Positions 1 to 7,221 of a DNA stretch of 57,193 nt are shown here, in pieces. The stretch is taken from the NCBI GenBank assembly GCA_937967425.1, contig CALBST010000254.1, positions 1-57,193 of the forward strand, given 5' to 3'. The notes beneath the pieces are model-generated. The model ran no database searches and was not told the origin of the DNA. It saw nothing but the letters and a program-made list of their open reading frames with translations. The stretch is from an uncultured Caulobacteraceae bacterium. Its GTDB lineage: Bacteria > Pseudomonadota > Alphaproteobacteria > Caulobacterales > TH1-2. Position 1 is the first letter of the stretch, and each line of letters opens with the position of its first letter. The translations under genes and the position numbers were made by a program.

Positions 1-44
1 TGTGTGCGATTGCTGGCGCTGCGCGCAGACGTTAGACACCGCCT

Positions 45-107
45 GTGACCCGCGCTCTCGACCGCCGCTTTTCCATTGCGCCCATGATGGATTGGACGGC
101 TAATTGA
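45..107 (+). pseudogene. dusA: Displaced native 5' end of dusA
   Basis: A GTG-started reading frame encodes 20 residues ending TGA. It contains [10 protein letters not shown], the conserved N-terminus of tRNA-dihydrouridine synthase A, and then runs into unrelated sequence (Ala-Asn-stop). The same motif ([10 protein letters not shown]) opens the intact dusA at the far right end of the window. I infer that this is the original chromosomal start of dusA, cut off when elements integrated. The gene was rebuilt by the start codon that the last element carries at its right end. Confidence 0.85.
75..97 (+). repeat. attL: 23-bp direct repeat in dusA
   Basis: These 23 bases match 57007-57029 exactly (core GCGCCCATGATGGATTGGAC at 78-97) and diverge on both sides. 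The repeat encodes the IAPMMDW motif of DusA. Integrases targeting the 5' end of dusA are an established family, and an integrase gene lies beside the other copy. This is therefore read as the left boundary of the whole inserted region. Confidence 0.88.
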
Positions 108-162
108 ATCTTTTCAATCAGCTAGAGGGGCGCGGTCACAGCGCGGACACAAAGAAAAATCG

Positions 163-315
163 ATGAAATTGCAGTCGCGAAAATTCGCCGTGGCGCCCCT
201 AATGGACTGCGCGGAGAGATTTATCTTTTCAATTAGTTACAAGCGTTTGGGCACAATGCGGGCACACGCAGTTTCGTCGCCGCATGAATTTGCGCGTCGT
301 TTTTTGTGGGATTGA
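163..315 (+). pseudogene. Second dusA-like 5' fragment with att-like core
   Basis: ATG at 163 opens a 50-codon frame beginning MKLQSRKFAVAPLMDCAERF, a clear but diverged DusA N-terminus. The rest of the frame has no DusA similarity. The core at 193-212 aligns base for base with the att core at 78-97 and matches at roughly three quarters of positions. TCTTTTCAAT follows the core at both sites. I infer an old right-end/left-end junction: an element-borne dusA start that was itself hit by another integration. Bases 108-162 between the two sites carry a GGTCAC arm-type motif and look like an element remnant. Confidence 0.7.
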
Positions 316-394
316 AGCGCCTTTCGCGCGGCGCAATCTGCTCTCGATCAGCGCTCGGGCGACAATCTCGTCGCTCGTCGGACGGGTGCTCTGT

Positions 395-443
395 TGATAC
401 AATTCCTCCGCCTTTAGAGGTTATCGTCAGAGGAATTGTATCA
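395..443. repeat. 14-bp perfect inverted repeat
   Basis: TGATACAATTCCTC (395-408) is repeated as its exact reverse complement at 430-443, separated by 21 bases. It lies just beyond the stop codon of the redoxin gene on the minus strand, so it could form a terminator hairpin for that gene. The large loop and missing T-run argue against a classic intrinsic terminator. It could equally be a remnant end of a small mobile element. The rest of 316-444 holds no gene I can support. Confidence 0.55.
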
Positions 444-444
444 G

Positions 445-939
445 TCACGTTTCATTGACGTTGGTCGCGAGCGGCGCTTCGGTCAGGAGCGCCATGATCT
501 CGGCGCCGAGTTGCAGGTCGGGCAGATGCCCGAAAGCGTGACGACGCAATCGGCCTTTGCGGTCGATGAGCAAGGTCGTGGGCGTGCCGCGCAAGTCGTA
601 GGCGCGCATCGTATGGGGGATGCCTAAGCCGTCCGGTTCATCGACGCCGACAGGAAAGGTCAGCTTGTATTCATGGAGGAAAGCCTCCAGCGATTTCGGC
701 CCCATTGCCTCATGATGCTCGAAGACTGTGTGGAGGCCAATGACGCGCACGTCCTGTGTGCGGAATGTTTCCGCGACGCGCTGCGCTTGCGGCAGCCCTT
801 GGCTGACGCAGCCAGGGCAAAGCATCTGGAAGGCGCAGACCATAACGACTTGGCCGCGCAACGCGCCGAGCGAAAGCGGCGCGTCCGTATTGAACCACTG
901 AACCGTGCGCCATTCAGGCGCTGCGCGTAGTGCCACCAT
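445..939 (-). CDS. Redoxin / TlpA-like thiol peroxidase-family protein
   Basis: A 164-residue thioredoxin-fold protein of the AhpC-TSA/redoxin type. Near residue 40 is a CPGC motif (FQMLCPGCVSQGLPQ), the redox-active dithiol. The later GTPTTLLIDRKG segment is the cis-proline region and following strand typical of TlpA/redoxin proteins. No signal peptide is evident, so it is probably cytoplasmic. The start at 939 is preferred over longer frames because AAGGA lies six bases upstream. It is followed on the same strand by the inverted repeat at 395-443 and preceded by another thioredoxin-like gene, suggesting a two-gene thiol-redox unit. The exact substrate cannot be told. Confidence 0.75.
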   Translation of the reverse strand: MVALRAAPEWRTVQWFNTDAPLSLGALRGQVVMVCAFQMLCPGCVSQGLPQAQRVAETFRTQDVRVIGLHTVFEHHEAMGPKSLEAFLHEYKLTFPVGVDEPDGLGIPHTMRAYDLRGTPTTLLIDRKGRLRRHAFGHLPDLQLGAEIMALLTEAPLATNVNET

Positions 940-1015
940 GGTGTTTCCTTGCCCTTGCCCAAACGGTAGGCGCGGAAGAGGGTGGTCCTCCGCGCCGATC
1001 CCCGAGTCTCTCAGA

Positions 1016-1258
1016 TCACGCGCCCTTAACATCCGCCATGGATGCGCCGAAATTGATATGGAACGGCGCGCCATTGATGACGAATGCCGGCACTGACACG
1101 ACGCCCGCTTTCTCGGCTTCGGGGATGCGCTGGGGTGCGGTTGCGAAGTTGACGACCTCAACATCAAACTTTGCCGGATCAAGCGCGGCGGCGAGTTGTT
1201 GTTCGGCGGTGACGCAGACAGAGCAGCCTGCGTGGTAGAAAATTGCTTTAGTCTTCAT
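1016..1258 (-). CDS. Thioredoxin-like small protein (CSVC motif)
   Basis: An 80-residue protein starting MKTKAIFYHAGCSVCVTAEQ, with a CxxC (CSVC) at residues 12-15 and a VPAFVINGAPFHINFG segment containing the cis-proline (VP) expected of thioredoxin/glutaredoxin folds. Size and layout match small glutaredoxin-like or DUF953-type thioredoxins. It lies upstream of the redoxin gene on the same strand and may recycle it; that link is inference from position only. Confidence 0.7.
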   Translation of the reverse strand: MKTKAIFYHAGCSVCVTAEQQLAAALDPAKFDVEVVNFATAPQRIPEAEKAGVVSVPAFVINGAPFHINFGASMADVKGA

Positions 1259-1336
1259 GATAGTTCCTCATTGGTGACGATGTGCACATGGGTGGCGAAG
1301 TGCGCGCCGTTCGGACCGTCCGAATTCTCTCTCGCT

Positions 1337-1903
1337 TCACGCCGCCTCGTGCTCGGCACAATCCACTCGCAAGCCAGCCTCGCCGAGCGGCGCATCAATG
1401 AAACGGCAGTGGTGAGGGCTAGACGTCTTGCGATGGGCGTTAGGGACGAAATAACGGCAGCTCACGCACATGCGCTGCTGCGGGATCGCTCCTTTGCGCT
1501 GCAAGGCATCGATCGCGCGTATGATGATGCCGAGTAGCGCTGCCTGATCCTCGGCGTTCATCGCCTCCGTGACGGCGCCGAAACTGAGTGGCCAGCGCTT
1601 CGCGAGAGCGCGGCCGGCAGGGGTCATGCGGAGGTGAAGCGCGCGACGATCCACCGGGTCCGTGCCTTTCTGCACAAGATCCTTACGCGTCAGCGCCGCC
1701 ACGGCGTCGCTCGCTGTTGGCTGCGAAATCTGTAGATGCGCTGCAACCGCGCTGAGGCGCATTCCATCAGGCCGTTCAACGAGTGCACGCAAAATATCGC
1801 CCTGCGTCGGCGTCAAGCCTTCGACTTCGCCGATGCGCCAATCATCTTGGCGGGCAAGGGCGGCGAGGCGGGCGAGACCGAAAGTGAGTTGCTCTTTCAA
1901 CAT
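1337..1903 (-). CDS. MarR-family regulator with four-Cys C-terminal tail
   Basis: A 188-residue winged-helix protein. Residues about 30-110 carry the MarR pattern: GLTPTQGDILRALVERPDG, then a recognition helix (LQISQPTASDAVAALTRKDLV) and a wing with DPVDRRALHLRMTPAG. Unlike ordinary MarR proteins it continues into a roughly 50-residue tail with CVSC, HHC and DC cysteines, suggesting a bound metal or Fe-S cluster. It is divergent from the superoxide dismutase gene, so the 127-bp intergenic region probably contains its operator; GGGTATCGGGTATT-type half sites lie just upstream of its start. Oxidative or nitrosative sensing is inferred. Confidence 0.75.
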   Translation of the reverse strand: MLKEQLTFGLARLAALARQDDWRIGEVEGLTPTQGDILRALVERPDGMRLSAVAAHLQISQPTASDAVAALTRKDLVQKGTDPVDRRALHLRMTPAGRALAKRWPLSFGAVTEAMNAEDQAALLGIIIRAIDALQRKGAIPQQRMCVSCRYFVPNAHRKTSSPHHCRFIDAPLGEAGLRVDCAEHEAA

Positions 1904-1969
1904 ACATAGGAGTACTAACTAAATACCCGATACCCGTCAAGTGCGATTCACTCTCGGCTTGCTTAATAA

Positions 1970-1984
1970 GGTATGCAAAATACC
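1970..1984. promoter_or_regulatory. GGTAT-N5-ATACC palindrome upstream of sod
   Basis: GGTATGCAAAATACC is a perfect 5-bp inverted repeat with a 5-base AT-rich spacer, 47 bases before the sod start and within the MarR-sod divergent promoter region. Nearly the same sequence (GGTATATAAAATACC) lies directly in front of the truncated haemoglobin gene. A shared regulator, most simply the local NsrR, is inferred; the MarR protein is the alternative. Confidence 0.55.
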
Positions 1985-2030
1985 ACGAATAGCGCGGCGG
2001 CGGGTAGTCCACGCCCGAAAGGCAATCTCT

Positions 2031-2648
2031 ATGATGGCTTCGTATCAATTGCCTGACTTGCCCTATGCGCGCGACGCGTTGGCGCCGCACTTGTCGGCGG
2101 AATCCTTTGATTTCCATTATGACAAGCATCACGCGGCCTATGTCGCGAAGCTCAACGCGTTGCTTTCAGGACACGAATGGGCAGGCCTGCCGCTGGAGGA
2201 GATCATCGTTCGCGCCGCGCATGAACAAGGCACGCAGGCGCTCTTCAACAACGCCGCTCAACACTGGAATCACTCGTTGTTCTGGTCGAGCCTGAGACCG
2301 CCGGGCGACAGGGTGGTTCCGCTGCTGCTCGAAGAACGAATTGAAGCGGACTTCGGTAGTGTGGATGCGTTCAAACGCGCCTTTGTCGCGGCCGGCGCCA
2401 GCGTCTTCGGTAGCGGCTGGGTGTGGTTGATTGAAGAGCGCCAAGGCCTCGCGATCATAACGAGCGCCAACGCCGATAGCCCTCTTCTGTGGGGTAAGCC
2501 CGCACTCTTGGTCTGCGACGTGTGGGAGCATGCTTACTACATCGACTACCGCAGCGGCCGGCCCGCATTCCTGCAGGCCTTTGTCGATCATCTCATCAAC
2601 TGGGAAACGGCCGCGCGTCGCCTCAGCGAGGCCGCAGCGCATGCGTGA
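2031..2648 (+). CDS. sodB: Superoxide dismutase (Fe/Mn family)
   Basis: Converts superoxide to hydrogen peroxide and oxygen. The protein of about 205 residues has the family order: N-terminal FHYDKHHAAYVAKLN helix with the first metal His, NNAAQHWNHSLFW with the second His, the central FGSGWVWL strand, and the signature DVWEHAYYIDY supplying the Asp and last His ligands. There is no signal peptide. ATG codons at 2031 and 2034 are both possible; the upstream in-frame extension from 1941 would run through the palindromic promoter site and is rejected. Fe versus Mn preference cannot be decided by eye. Confidence 0.92.
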   Translation: MMASYQLPDLPYARDALAPHLSAESFDFHYDKHHAAYVAKLNALLSGHEWAGLPLEEIIVRAAHEQGTQALFNNAAQHWNHSLFWSSLRPPGDRVVPLLLEERIEADFGSVDAFKRAFVAAGASVFGSGWVWLIEERQGLAIITSANADSPLLWGKPALLVCDVWEHAYYIDYRSGRPAFLQAFVDHLINWETAARRLSEAAAHA

Positions 2649-2654
2649 TCTGTT

Positions 2655-3086
2655 CTATCGTGGCGATGCGGTGCGCGGGCGGAGACAAACGAACGCCGCC
2701 AGCATGAGTATGAGGGCCTTGGCGGCTTCCAGACCTGCGTAGAACGCGTGATGGGCGGAAGGCGCGGGTGAACCGCCGGCCACGATCTCGCTGACGCGCG
2801 TATCGAGCGCTGGCAGCAGCCACAGGGCCTGCACAAGTACGACTCCCGCGATCGTCAGCGTTATGACCATAGCAACGGGTCGCGTCCGCCAGGCGAGCGC
2901 GCTTGCACCGATGAGCGCGGCGGTGAGCGCCCATTCGACCTTTGCAAAGAGATGAAAGGTCGCCTGGCCGACCTGGAGCGCCACAGGCAAGGAAAGGTCC
3001 GCCACCACGAACTTGACCGGCGTCGCAAGGAACGAGACGCCGATGAGCATACCCAGCCAGATCATGGCGATAATGGCCGCAGCCAC
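2655..3086 (-). CDS. Four-helix membrane protein beside nsrR
   Basis: A protein of about 143 residues with four hydrophobic segments: near the N-terminus (AAIIAMIWLGMLIGVSFLA), about residues 45-75, 78-100 and close to the C-terminus. A GTG start at 3086 is chosen because AGGGAGG lies six bases upstream and the longer ATG frame (3146) would cover the nsrR intergenic region. It is divergent from nsrR and ends close to sod. I do not recognise the family. The context suggests a role in NO or oxygen response, which is inference. Confidence 0.6.
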   Translation of the reverse strand: MAAAIIAMIWLGMLIGVSFLATPVKFVVADLSLPVALQVGQATFHLFAKVEWALTAALIGASALAWRTRPVAMVITLTIAGVVLVQALWLLPALDTRVSEIVAGGSPAPSAHHAFYAGLEAAKALILMLAAFVCLRPRTASPR

Positions 3087-3181
3087 GGCAACCTCCCTAT
3101 TTCGGACTAAAATAGTATCTGATATGCTCTTTTTGACGAGAGGCAAAAAGCCTCACCCAGAACTCTTTCAAGACGGCGCTG

Positions 3182-3622
3182 ATGCGGCTCACCCTTCATA
3201 CTGATTATGCGCTTCGTTTGCTCATGCTGCTCGCGCTTGAGCCTGATGACGTTCACACGCTTGAAGGCGTGTCCCGGCGCTATGACATCTCGCGCAATCA
3301 CCTCAACAAGGTTGCGCAAACTCTCGTGCAGAGCGGTTTCATCGAGAGCCAGCGCGGCCGGGGAGGCGGGGTCCGGCTCGCAAAGGCGGCGCCCGAGATT
3401 AATCTTGGAGGAGTCGTGCGGGCGACGGAGGATAATTTCCATATCGTGGAGTGTTTCTGCCGCGAGACGAACACTTGCCTCGTCGCCTCCGCCTGCGGCC
3501 TGCGTGACCCTCTGCAAGAGGCGCTTGCGTCATTTCTGGCGGTGCTGGACCGCTATTCACTGGCCGACCTCATCAAAAACCCCAGCGCATCGCGCCGCAT
3601 GCGCCGGCTGCTCGCCATCTGA
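3182..3622 (+). CDS. nsrR: NsrR-type Rrf2 transcriptional regulator (NO sensor)
   Basis: A 146-residue Rrf2-family winged helix. The N-terminus MRLTLHTDYALRLLMLLAL and the helix-turn-helix around residues 30-60 (ISRNHLNKVAQTLVQSGFI, then RGRGGGVRLAK) match NsrR closely. The cluster-binding loop carries C91, C93, C99 and C105 within VECFCRETNTCLVASACGL. NsrR proteins use three such cysteines to hold an NO-sensitive Fe-S cluster and repress NO-defence genes. The neighbours fit: truncated haemoglobin and YtfE lie directly downstream. A short palindrome ACTAAAATAGT lies at 3106-3116 in the divergent promoter region. Confidence 0.85.
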   Translation: MRLTLHTDYALRLLMLLALEPDDVHTLEGVSRRYDISRNHLNKVAQTLVQSGFIESQRGRGGGVRLAKAAPEINLGGVVRATEDNFHIVECFCRETNTCLVASACGLRDPLQEALASFLAVLDRYSLADLIKNPSASRRMRRLLAI

Positions 3623-3664
3623 CATCGTTGCCCGGCGTCACGTCTCTTGCTTTGTCTATAAAGA

Positions 3665-3679
3665 GGTATATAAAATACC
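3665..3679. promoter_or_regulatory. GGTAT-N5-ATACC palindrome overlapping haemoglobin promoter
   Basis: GGTATATAAAATACC ends three bases before the haemoglobin ATG at 3683 and contains a TATAAAAT-like -10 element. No ribosome-binding site fits between this element and the ATG, so the transcript may be leaderless. A repressor on this palindrome would block the promoter directly. The near-identical site before sod suggests a common regulon, with NsrR the likely protein. Confidence 0.55.
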
Positions 3680-3682
3680 ACT

Positions 3683-4159
3683 ATGAACCGTCCCATGCCA
3701 ACAGGACCTGATTATGTCGCCGACGCTATCGCGCTTGGCGTTGACGAGGTCATGATCGATCGTCTGGTGCGGCGCTTCTACGCCGCCGCGCGCCTGGACG
3801 CCGATCTCGGCCCGATCTTCGAGGCGCGCATTCAGGATTGGGAGCCGCATCTCCGGCGCATGGTCGATTTCTGGTCGTCGGTCATGCTACGCACGGGCCG
3901 TTACCACGGTCAGCCCATGCCGATGCACGCGCGCTTGCCTGTCGGCGGCGAACATTTCGACCGCTGGCTCGCGCTCTTCAGCGTGTCGGCGCAGAAGGTC
4001 TGCGGGCCGGCGGCGGCGCTTTTCATCGATCGGGCCAACCGGATCGCGCAAAGTCTCGAACTTGGCATTGGCGGCGCGCGCGGGCTCATGCTGCGCACGG
4101 ACGAACGCCTGCCTTCACCGCCATCAACCGACAGGAGTTCCCATGAACACGGCGCCTAA
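3683..4159 (+). CDS. Group III truncated haemoglobin
   Basis: A 158-residue protein with the group III truncated globin pattern: an N-terminal helix region (IDRLVRRFYAAARLDADLGPIF), HLRRMVDFWSSVMLRTGRY, and the MPMHARLP segment near residue 80 supplying the proximal haem His, followed by HFDRWLALF with the conserved Trp. The group is linked to oxygen and NO chemistry under microaerobic conditions. It overlaps the downstream ytfE start by 17 bases, so the two are co-translated. The polar tail from about residue 140 is probably unstructured. Confidence 0.85.
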   Translation: MNRPMPTGPDYVADAIALGVDEVMIDRLVRRFYAAARLDADLGPIFEARIQDWEPHLRRMVDFWSSVMLRTGRYHGQPMPMHARLPVGGEHFDRWLALFSVSAQKVCGPAAALFIDRANRIAQSLELGIGGARGLMLRTDERLPSPPSTDRSSHEHGA

Positions 4160-4871
4160 ATCTCTCGCTGCGCTTGATCGCATGAGCCTCGGCGAGATCG
4201 CAGTGCTGTTACCCGGCGCGACCGCCATCTTCCGCCGTTATGGCATGGATTTCTGCTGCGGCGGCGATGCGCTGCTGGCGGACGCGGTGAGGGAGCCGGG
4301 CGTTGCGCTCGAACAGATCCTTGCTGAACTCAAAGTGCTCGATCAATCGGCGCCGCGCGCCTATCCTGAAGCACCGTCCGCCCTCATCGATCATATCCTT
4401 GAGCGCTACCACGAAACGCACCGCCGTGAATTGCCGGAGCTGATACGCCTTGCCGAGAAGGTCGAGCGCGTGCACGCGAGCCATCCCGACGTCCCAGCCG
4501 GTCTGGCCGAGGCGCTCCGCGCGATGATGCAGGAACTTGAAACGCACATGGCGAAGGAGGAGGCAGTGCTCTTCCCGATGATGCGCATGGGGCCTCAGCC
4601 GATGATCGCCCATCCGATCGCGCGGATGCGTCTAGAGCATGACGATCACGGCGTGCGCCTGCGCGAAGTGGAGGCGCTTTATCGAAACGGCGTGCTGCCG
4701 ATCGAGGCCTGTGGCAGTTGGCGCGCACTCTATGCAGGCGTGAAGAAGCTCGCGGACGATCTCATGCAGCATATCCACTTGGAGAATAATCTTCTGTTTC
4801 CGCAATTTGCGACGGAAGTGCCGGCAACACCGCTCTGTCCAGGCATGGCGTCCAGCGATCGGGCCGGTTGA
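4143..4871 (+). CDS. ytfE: Iron-sulfur cluster repair di-iron protein (RIC/YtfE/ScdA)
   Basis: A 242-residue protein of the RIC family, which repairs Fe-S clusters damaged by NO or peroxide. The N-terminal DUF542 domain has the double Cys (RRYGMDFCCGGDALL, residues 31-45). The hemerythrin-like domain follows, with di-iron His/Glu residues in HETHRRELPEL, ELETHMAKEEAVLFP, HDDHGVRLREVE and HIHLENNLLFP. The start at 4143 is supported by AGGAG five bases upstream. It overlaps the haemoglobin gene, and together with nsrR forms a compact NO-response unit. Confidence 0.9.
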   Translation: MNTAPKSLAALDRMSLGEIAVLLPGATAIFRRYGMDFCCGGDALLADAVREPGVALEQILAELKVLDQSAPRAYPEAPSALIDHILERYHETHRRELPELIRLAEKVERVHASHPDVPAGLAEALRAMMQELETHMAKEEAVLFPMMRMGPQPMIAHPIARMRLEHDDHGVRLREVEALYRNGVLPIEACGSWRALYAGVKKLADDLMQHIHLENNLLFPQFATEVPATPLCPGMASSDRAG

Positions 4872-4963
4872 CTTATCACGCGGCGGCGCCGAGATTGGCA
4901 TCATCATGATGCAGAACATCGCCTCTCCGCGCCTTTGCCTTCCGCGTGCCCCCGCACGCGTAT

Positions 4964-5004
4964 AGCCCCTAGTTCTGCTTGGAGCCCCAGCAGCGCTAGG
5001 GGCT
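4964..5004. terminator. Terminator-like hairpin after ytfE
   Basis: AGCCCCTAG (4964-4972) pairs perfectly with CTAGGGGCT (4996-5004) across a 23-base loop. It lies 93 bases after ytfE and before the Rnk-like gene, a natural place for transcription to end. There is no strong T-run, so a regulatory hairpin is possible. The rest of 4872-5082 holds no gene I can support. Confidence 0.4.
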
Positions 5005-5082
5005 TATCATCTACCCATCTCAAACATCGAAACGCGCGCAGCGCGCCGCCTTGGCGGCGCATGCTGCGCATTGGAGCCCATT

Positions 5083-5463
5083 ATGACCACAGTACAATCG
5101 CGCCCACCCCTTTACGTGACACAGGAAGAGCATGATCGTTTGCTCGACCTTGCTTACGCGGCGCTCGGCCACGAGCCCGGCGCAAACACGCTCATTGAAG
5201 AACTCACTCGCTCGCAGGTGGGGATTGAGGCGCCGCCCGAAGTCGTGCGCATGCATGACAGCATCACCTTTACCTATGACGGATCGCCCTACCGCGACTT
5301 CTCACTGGTCTACCCGAACGAAGCGGATATCAGCGCGCGCCGCATATCGGTGCTCACCCAGGTTGGCGCCATGCTGCTGGGCCTGCGCCCCGGTCAAAGC
5401 ATCGCCTGGAGCGGACCTGACGGGCGCGCGCACGGTCTGACCATTGAGGCTGTGCGCCGTTAA
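5083..5463 (+). CDS. rnk: Rnk/GreA-like nucleoside diphosphate kinase regulator
   Basis: A protein of about 126 residues matching the Rnk/GreA C-terminal type: N-terminal PPLYVTQEEHDRLLDLAYAAL, then ITFTYDGSPYRDFSLVYPNEADISARRISVLTQVGAMLLGLRPGQSIAW, the FKBP-like fold shared with transcript-cleavage factors. Such small proteins bind RNA polymerase or act as regulators of nucleoside diphosphate kinase. It stands just before the cbb3 operon. A GGAG lies seven bases upstream of the ATG at 5083. The family assignment is good; the precise role is open. Confidence 0.72.
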   Translation: MTTVQSRPPLYVTQEEHDRLLDLAYAALGHEPGANTLIEELTRSQVGIEAPPEVVRMHDSITFTYDGSPYRDFSLVYPNEADISARRISVLTQVGAMLLGLRPGQSIAWSGPDGRAHGLTIEAVRR

Positions 5464-5571
5464 AATCGTTCCGTTTCCCGCCAAATAGGGCGACAACCTG
5501 CCCGTTGACCGTCCTTAAAAGCGGCATGTAAGATGCGACTTATAGCGGGTCCGGAAAGAGAGGCGAGGGGC

Positions 5572-7218
5572 ATGATCAGCGAACTAACGACCGGCCAGCG
5601 CCAAGCGGCGCTGGTCTTCCTCGCGATGCTCGCGCTCGGCGGGCTGTTCGTCGCCGCGCTCGGTCGCGCCGATCCGATCGCAGGTCACGGCTGGCTTGTG
5701 CTTGTGCTGGCGCTGCTCAGCCTCTTCGCAATCCTCACGCGCTATTACGATCCAGAGCCTAAAGCCGATCGATCAGCCGAATATTACGACACGCCGGTCA
5801 AAGTGGGCATCATCGTTTCGATGATCTGGGCGGTCGTGGGCATGTTCGTCGGCGATTGGGTCGCCTGGCTGCTGGTCAATCCCAATCTCACTTTCGTTGA
5901 AGAGGCCTGGGCGAGTTTCGGGCGTCTGCGCCCCGTGCACACAACAGCGGTCATCTTCGGCTTCGGTGGCAATGCGCTTATTGCTACTTCGTTCTATGTC
6001 GTGCAGCGCACGTGTCGCACGCGGCTCGCGGGGCATCTCAGTCCGCTCTTCGTGCTCTGGGGCTACAATCTCTTCTGCCTGCTCGCCGTCACCGGCTATC
6101 TTTGGGGCATCAACCAGTCGAAGGAGTACGCTGAGCCAGAATGGTATGCCGACCTCTGGCTCGTCATCGTCTGGGTCGCGTATTTCGTGCTCTACTTGCG
6201 CACGCTCGCGCGGCGCAAAGAGCCGCATATCTACGTCGCAAATTGGTACTATCTGGCTTTCATTCTGGTCGTGGCGGTCCTGCACATCGTCAACGGGCTC
6301 GCGCTGCCGCTCTCATGGACACAAGCCAAGAGCTATTCGCTCTTCTCCGGCGTTCAGGATGCGATGACGCAGTGGTGGTACGGCCACAACGCGGTCGCGT
6401 TCTTCCTGACCGCCGGCTTCCTCGGCATGATGTACTATTACCTGCCGGTGCGCGCCGGGCGGCCGATCTTCTCCTATCGCCTGTCGATCATCAGCTTCTG
6501 GGGCATCACCTTCTTCTACATGTGGGCGGGCTCCCACCACCTGCATTACACGGCGCTGCCGCATTGGGTGCAGACGCTCGGCATGACCTTCTCGGTCATG
6601 TTGCTGATCCCGTCCTGGGCCTCGGCCGGCAATGCGCTCCTGACGCTGAACGGGGCCTGGCACAAGGTACGCGATGACGCGACGCTACGGTTCATGTTCG
6701 TCGCGGCCGTGTTCTACGGGCTCTCGACCTTCGAGGGCTCGTTCATGGCCATCCGCTCGGTGAACGCCCTCTCGCACTACACCGACTGGACCGTGGGCCA
6801 TGTGCACGCCGGCGCGCTCGGCTGGGTCGCGATGATCACCTTCGGCGCCATCTATGCGTCGGTGCCCTGGCTCTGGAAGCAAAAGACCATGTGGTCGCCG
6901 CGCCTCGTTGAAGTGCACTTCTGGCTCGCGCTTGCGGGCACGCTTATCTACGTCTTCGCGATGTGGAACTCTGGCATCATCCAGGGCCTCATGTGGCGCA
7001 CCTATAATGAAAGCGGCACGTTGGCCTATTCGTTCATTGAGTCGGTCGAGGCGATGCATCCCTATTACATCGCGCGCGCGATCGGCGGGCTCTTCTTCCT
7101 CATTGGTGCGCTGGTCGGTTGCTACAACATCTGGATGACGATCCGCGCTGTGCGCACCGATCAAGTGCTTGAGGGCGATGTTCCGGCGCCGCGTCCCGCA
7201 CTAAAGGCGGGGAGGTAA
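5572..7218 (+). CDS. ccoN: cbb3-type cytochrome c oxidase subunit I
   Basis: Catalytic subunit of the high-affinity cbb3 terminal oxidase, which reduces O2 at low oxygen tension in the inner membrane. About 12 hydrophobic segments are visible. Haem and CuB ligands lie in PVHTTAVIFGFGGNALIA (His near residue 123), WYGHNAVAFFLTAGF, GSHHLHYTALPHWVQ and VGHVHAGALGW. At about 548 residues it is slightly longer than usual, with an extra N-terminal hydrophobic segment (residues 10-60). ATG 5572 is preferred; an upstream in-frame ATG at 5533 is possible. First gene of ccoNOQP, three bases before ccoO. Confidence 0.95.
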   Translation: MISELTTGQRQAALVFLAMLALGGLFVAALGRADPIAGHGWLVLVLALLSLFAILTRYYDPEPKADRSAEYYDTPVKVGIIVSMIWAVVGMFVGDWVAWLLVNPNLTFVEEAWASFGRLRPVHTTAVIFGFGGNALIATSFYVVQRTCRTRLAGHLSPLFVLWGYNLFCLLAVTGYLWGINQSKEYAEPEWYADLWLVIVWVAYFVLYLRTLARRKEPHIYVANWYYLAFILVVAVLHIVNGLALPLSWTQAKSYSLFSGVQDAMTQWWYGHNAVAFFLTAGFLGMMYYYLPVRAGRPIFSYRLSIISFWGITFFYMWAGSHHLHYTALPHWVQTLGMTFSVMLLIPSWASAGNALLTLNGAWHKVRDDATLRFMFVAAVFYGLSTFEGSFMAIRSVNALSHYTDWTVGHVHAGALGWVAMITFGAIYASVPWLWKQKTMWSPRLVEVHFWLALAGTLIYVFAMWNSGIIQGLMWRTYNESGTLAYSFIESVEAMHPYYIARAIGGLFFLIGALVGCYNIWMTIRAVRTDQVLEGDVPAPRPALKAGR

Positions 7219-7221
7219 GCC

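Noticed and set aside
4866..4885. FNR box after ytfE (TTGACTTATCACG)
   Set aside because: The second half does not match ATCAA and the site lies inside and just after the ytfE end, not at a promoter.
5773..6285. 170-codon minus-strand frame opposite ccoN
   Set aside because: It lies fully inside a strongly conserved oxidase gene, is low in hydrophobic residues and shows no motif or ribosome-binding site. It is a GC-bias shadow; similar frames lie opposite most genes here.
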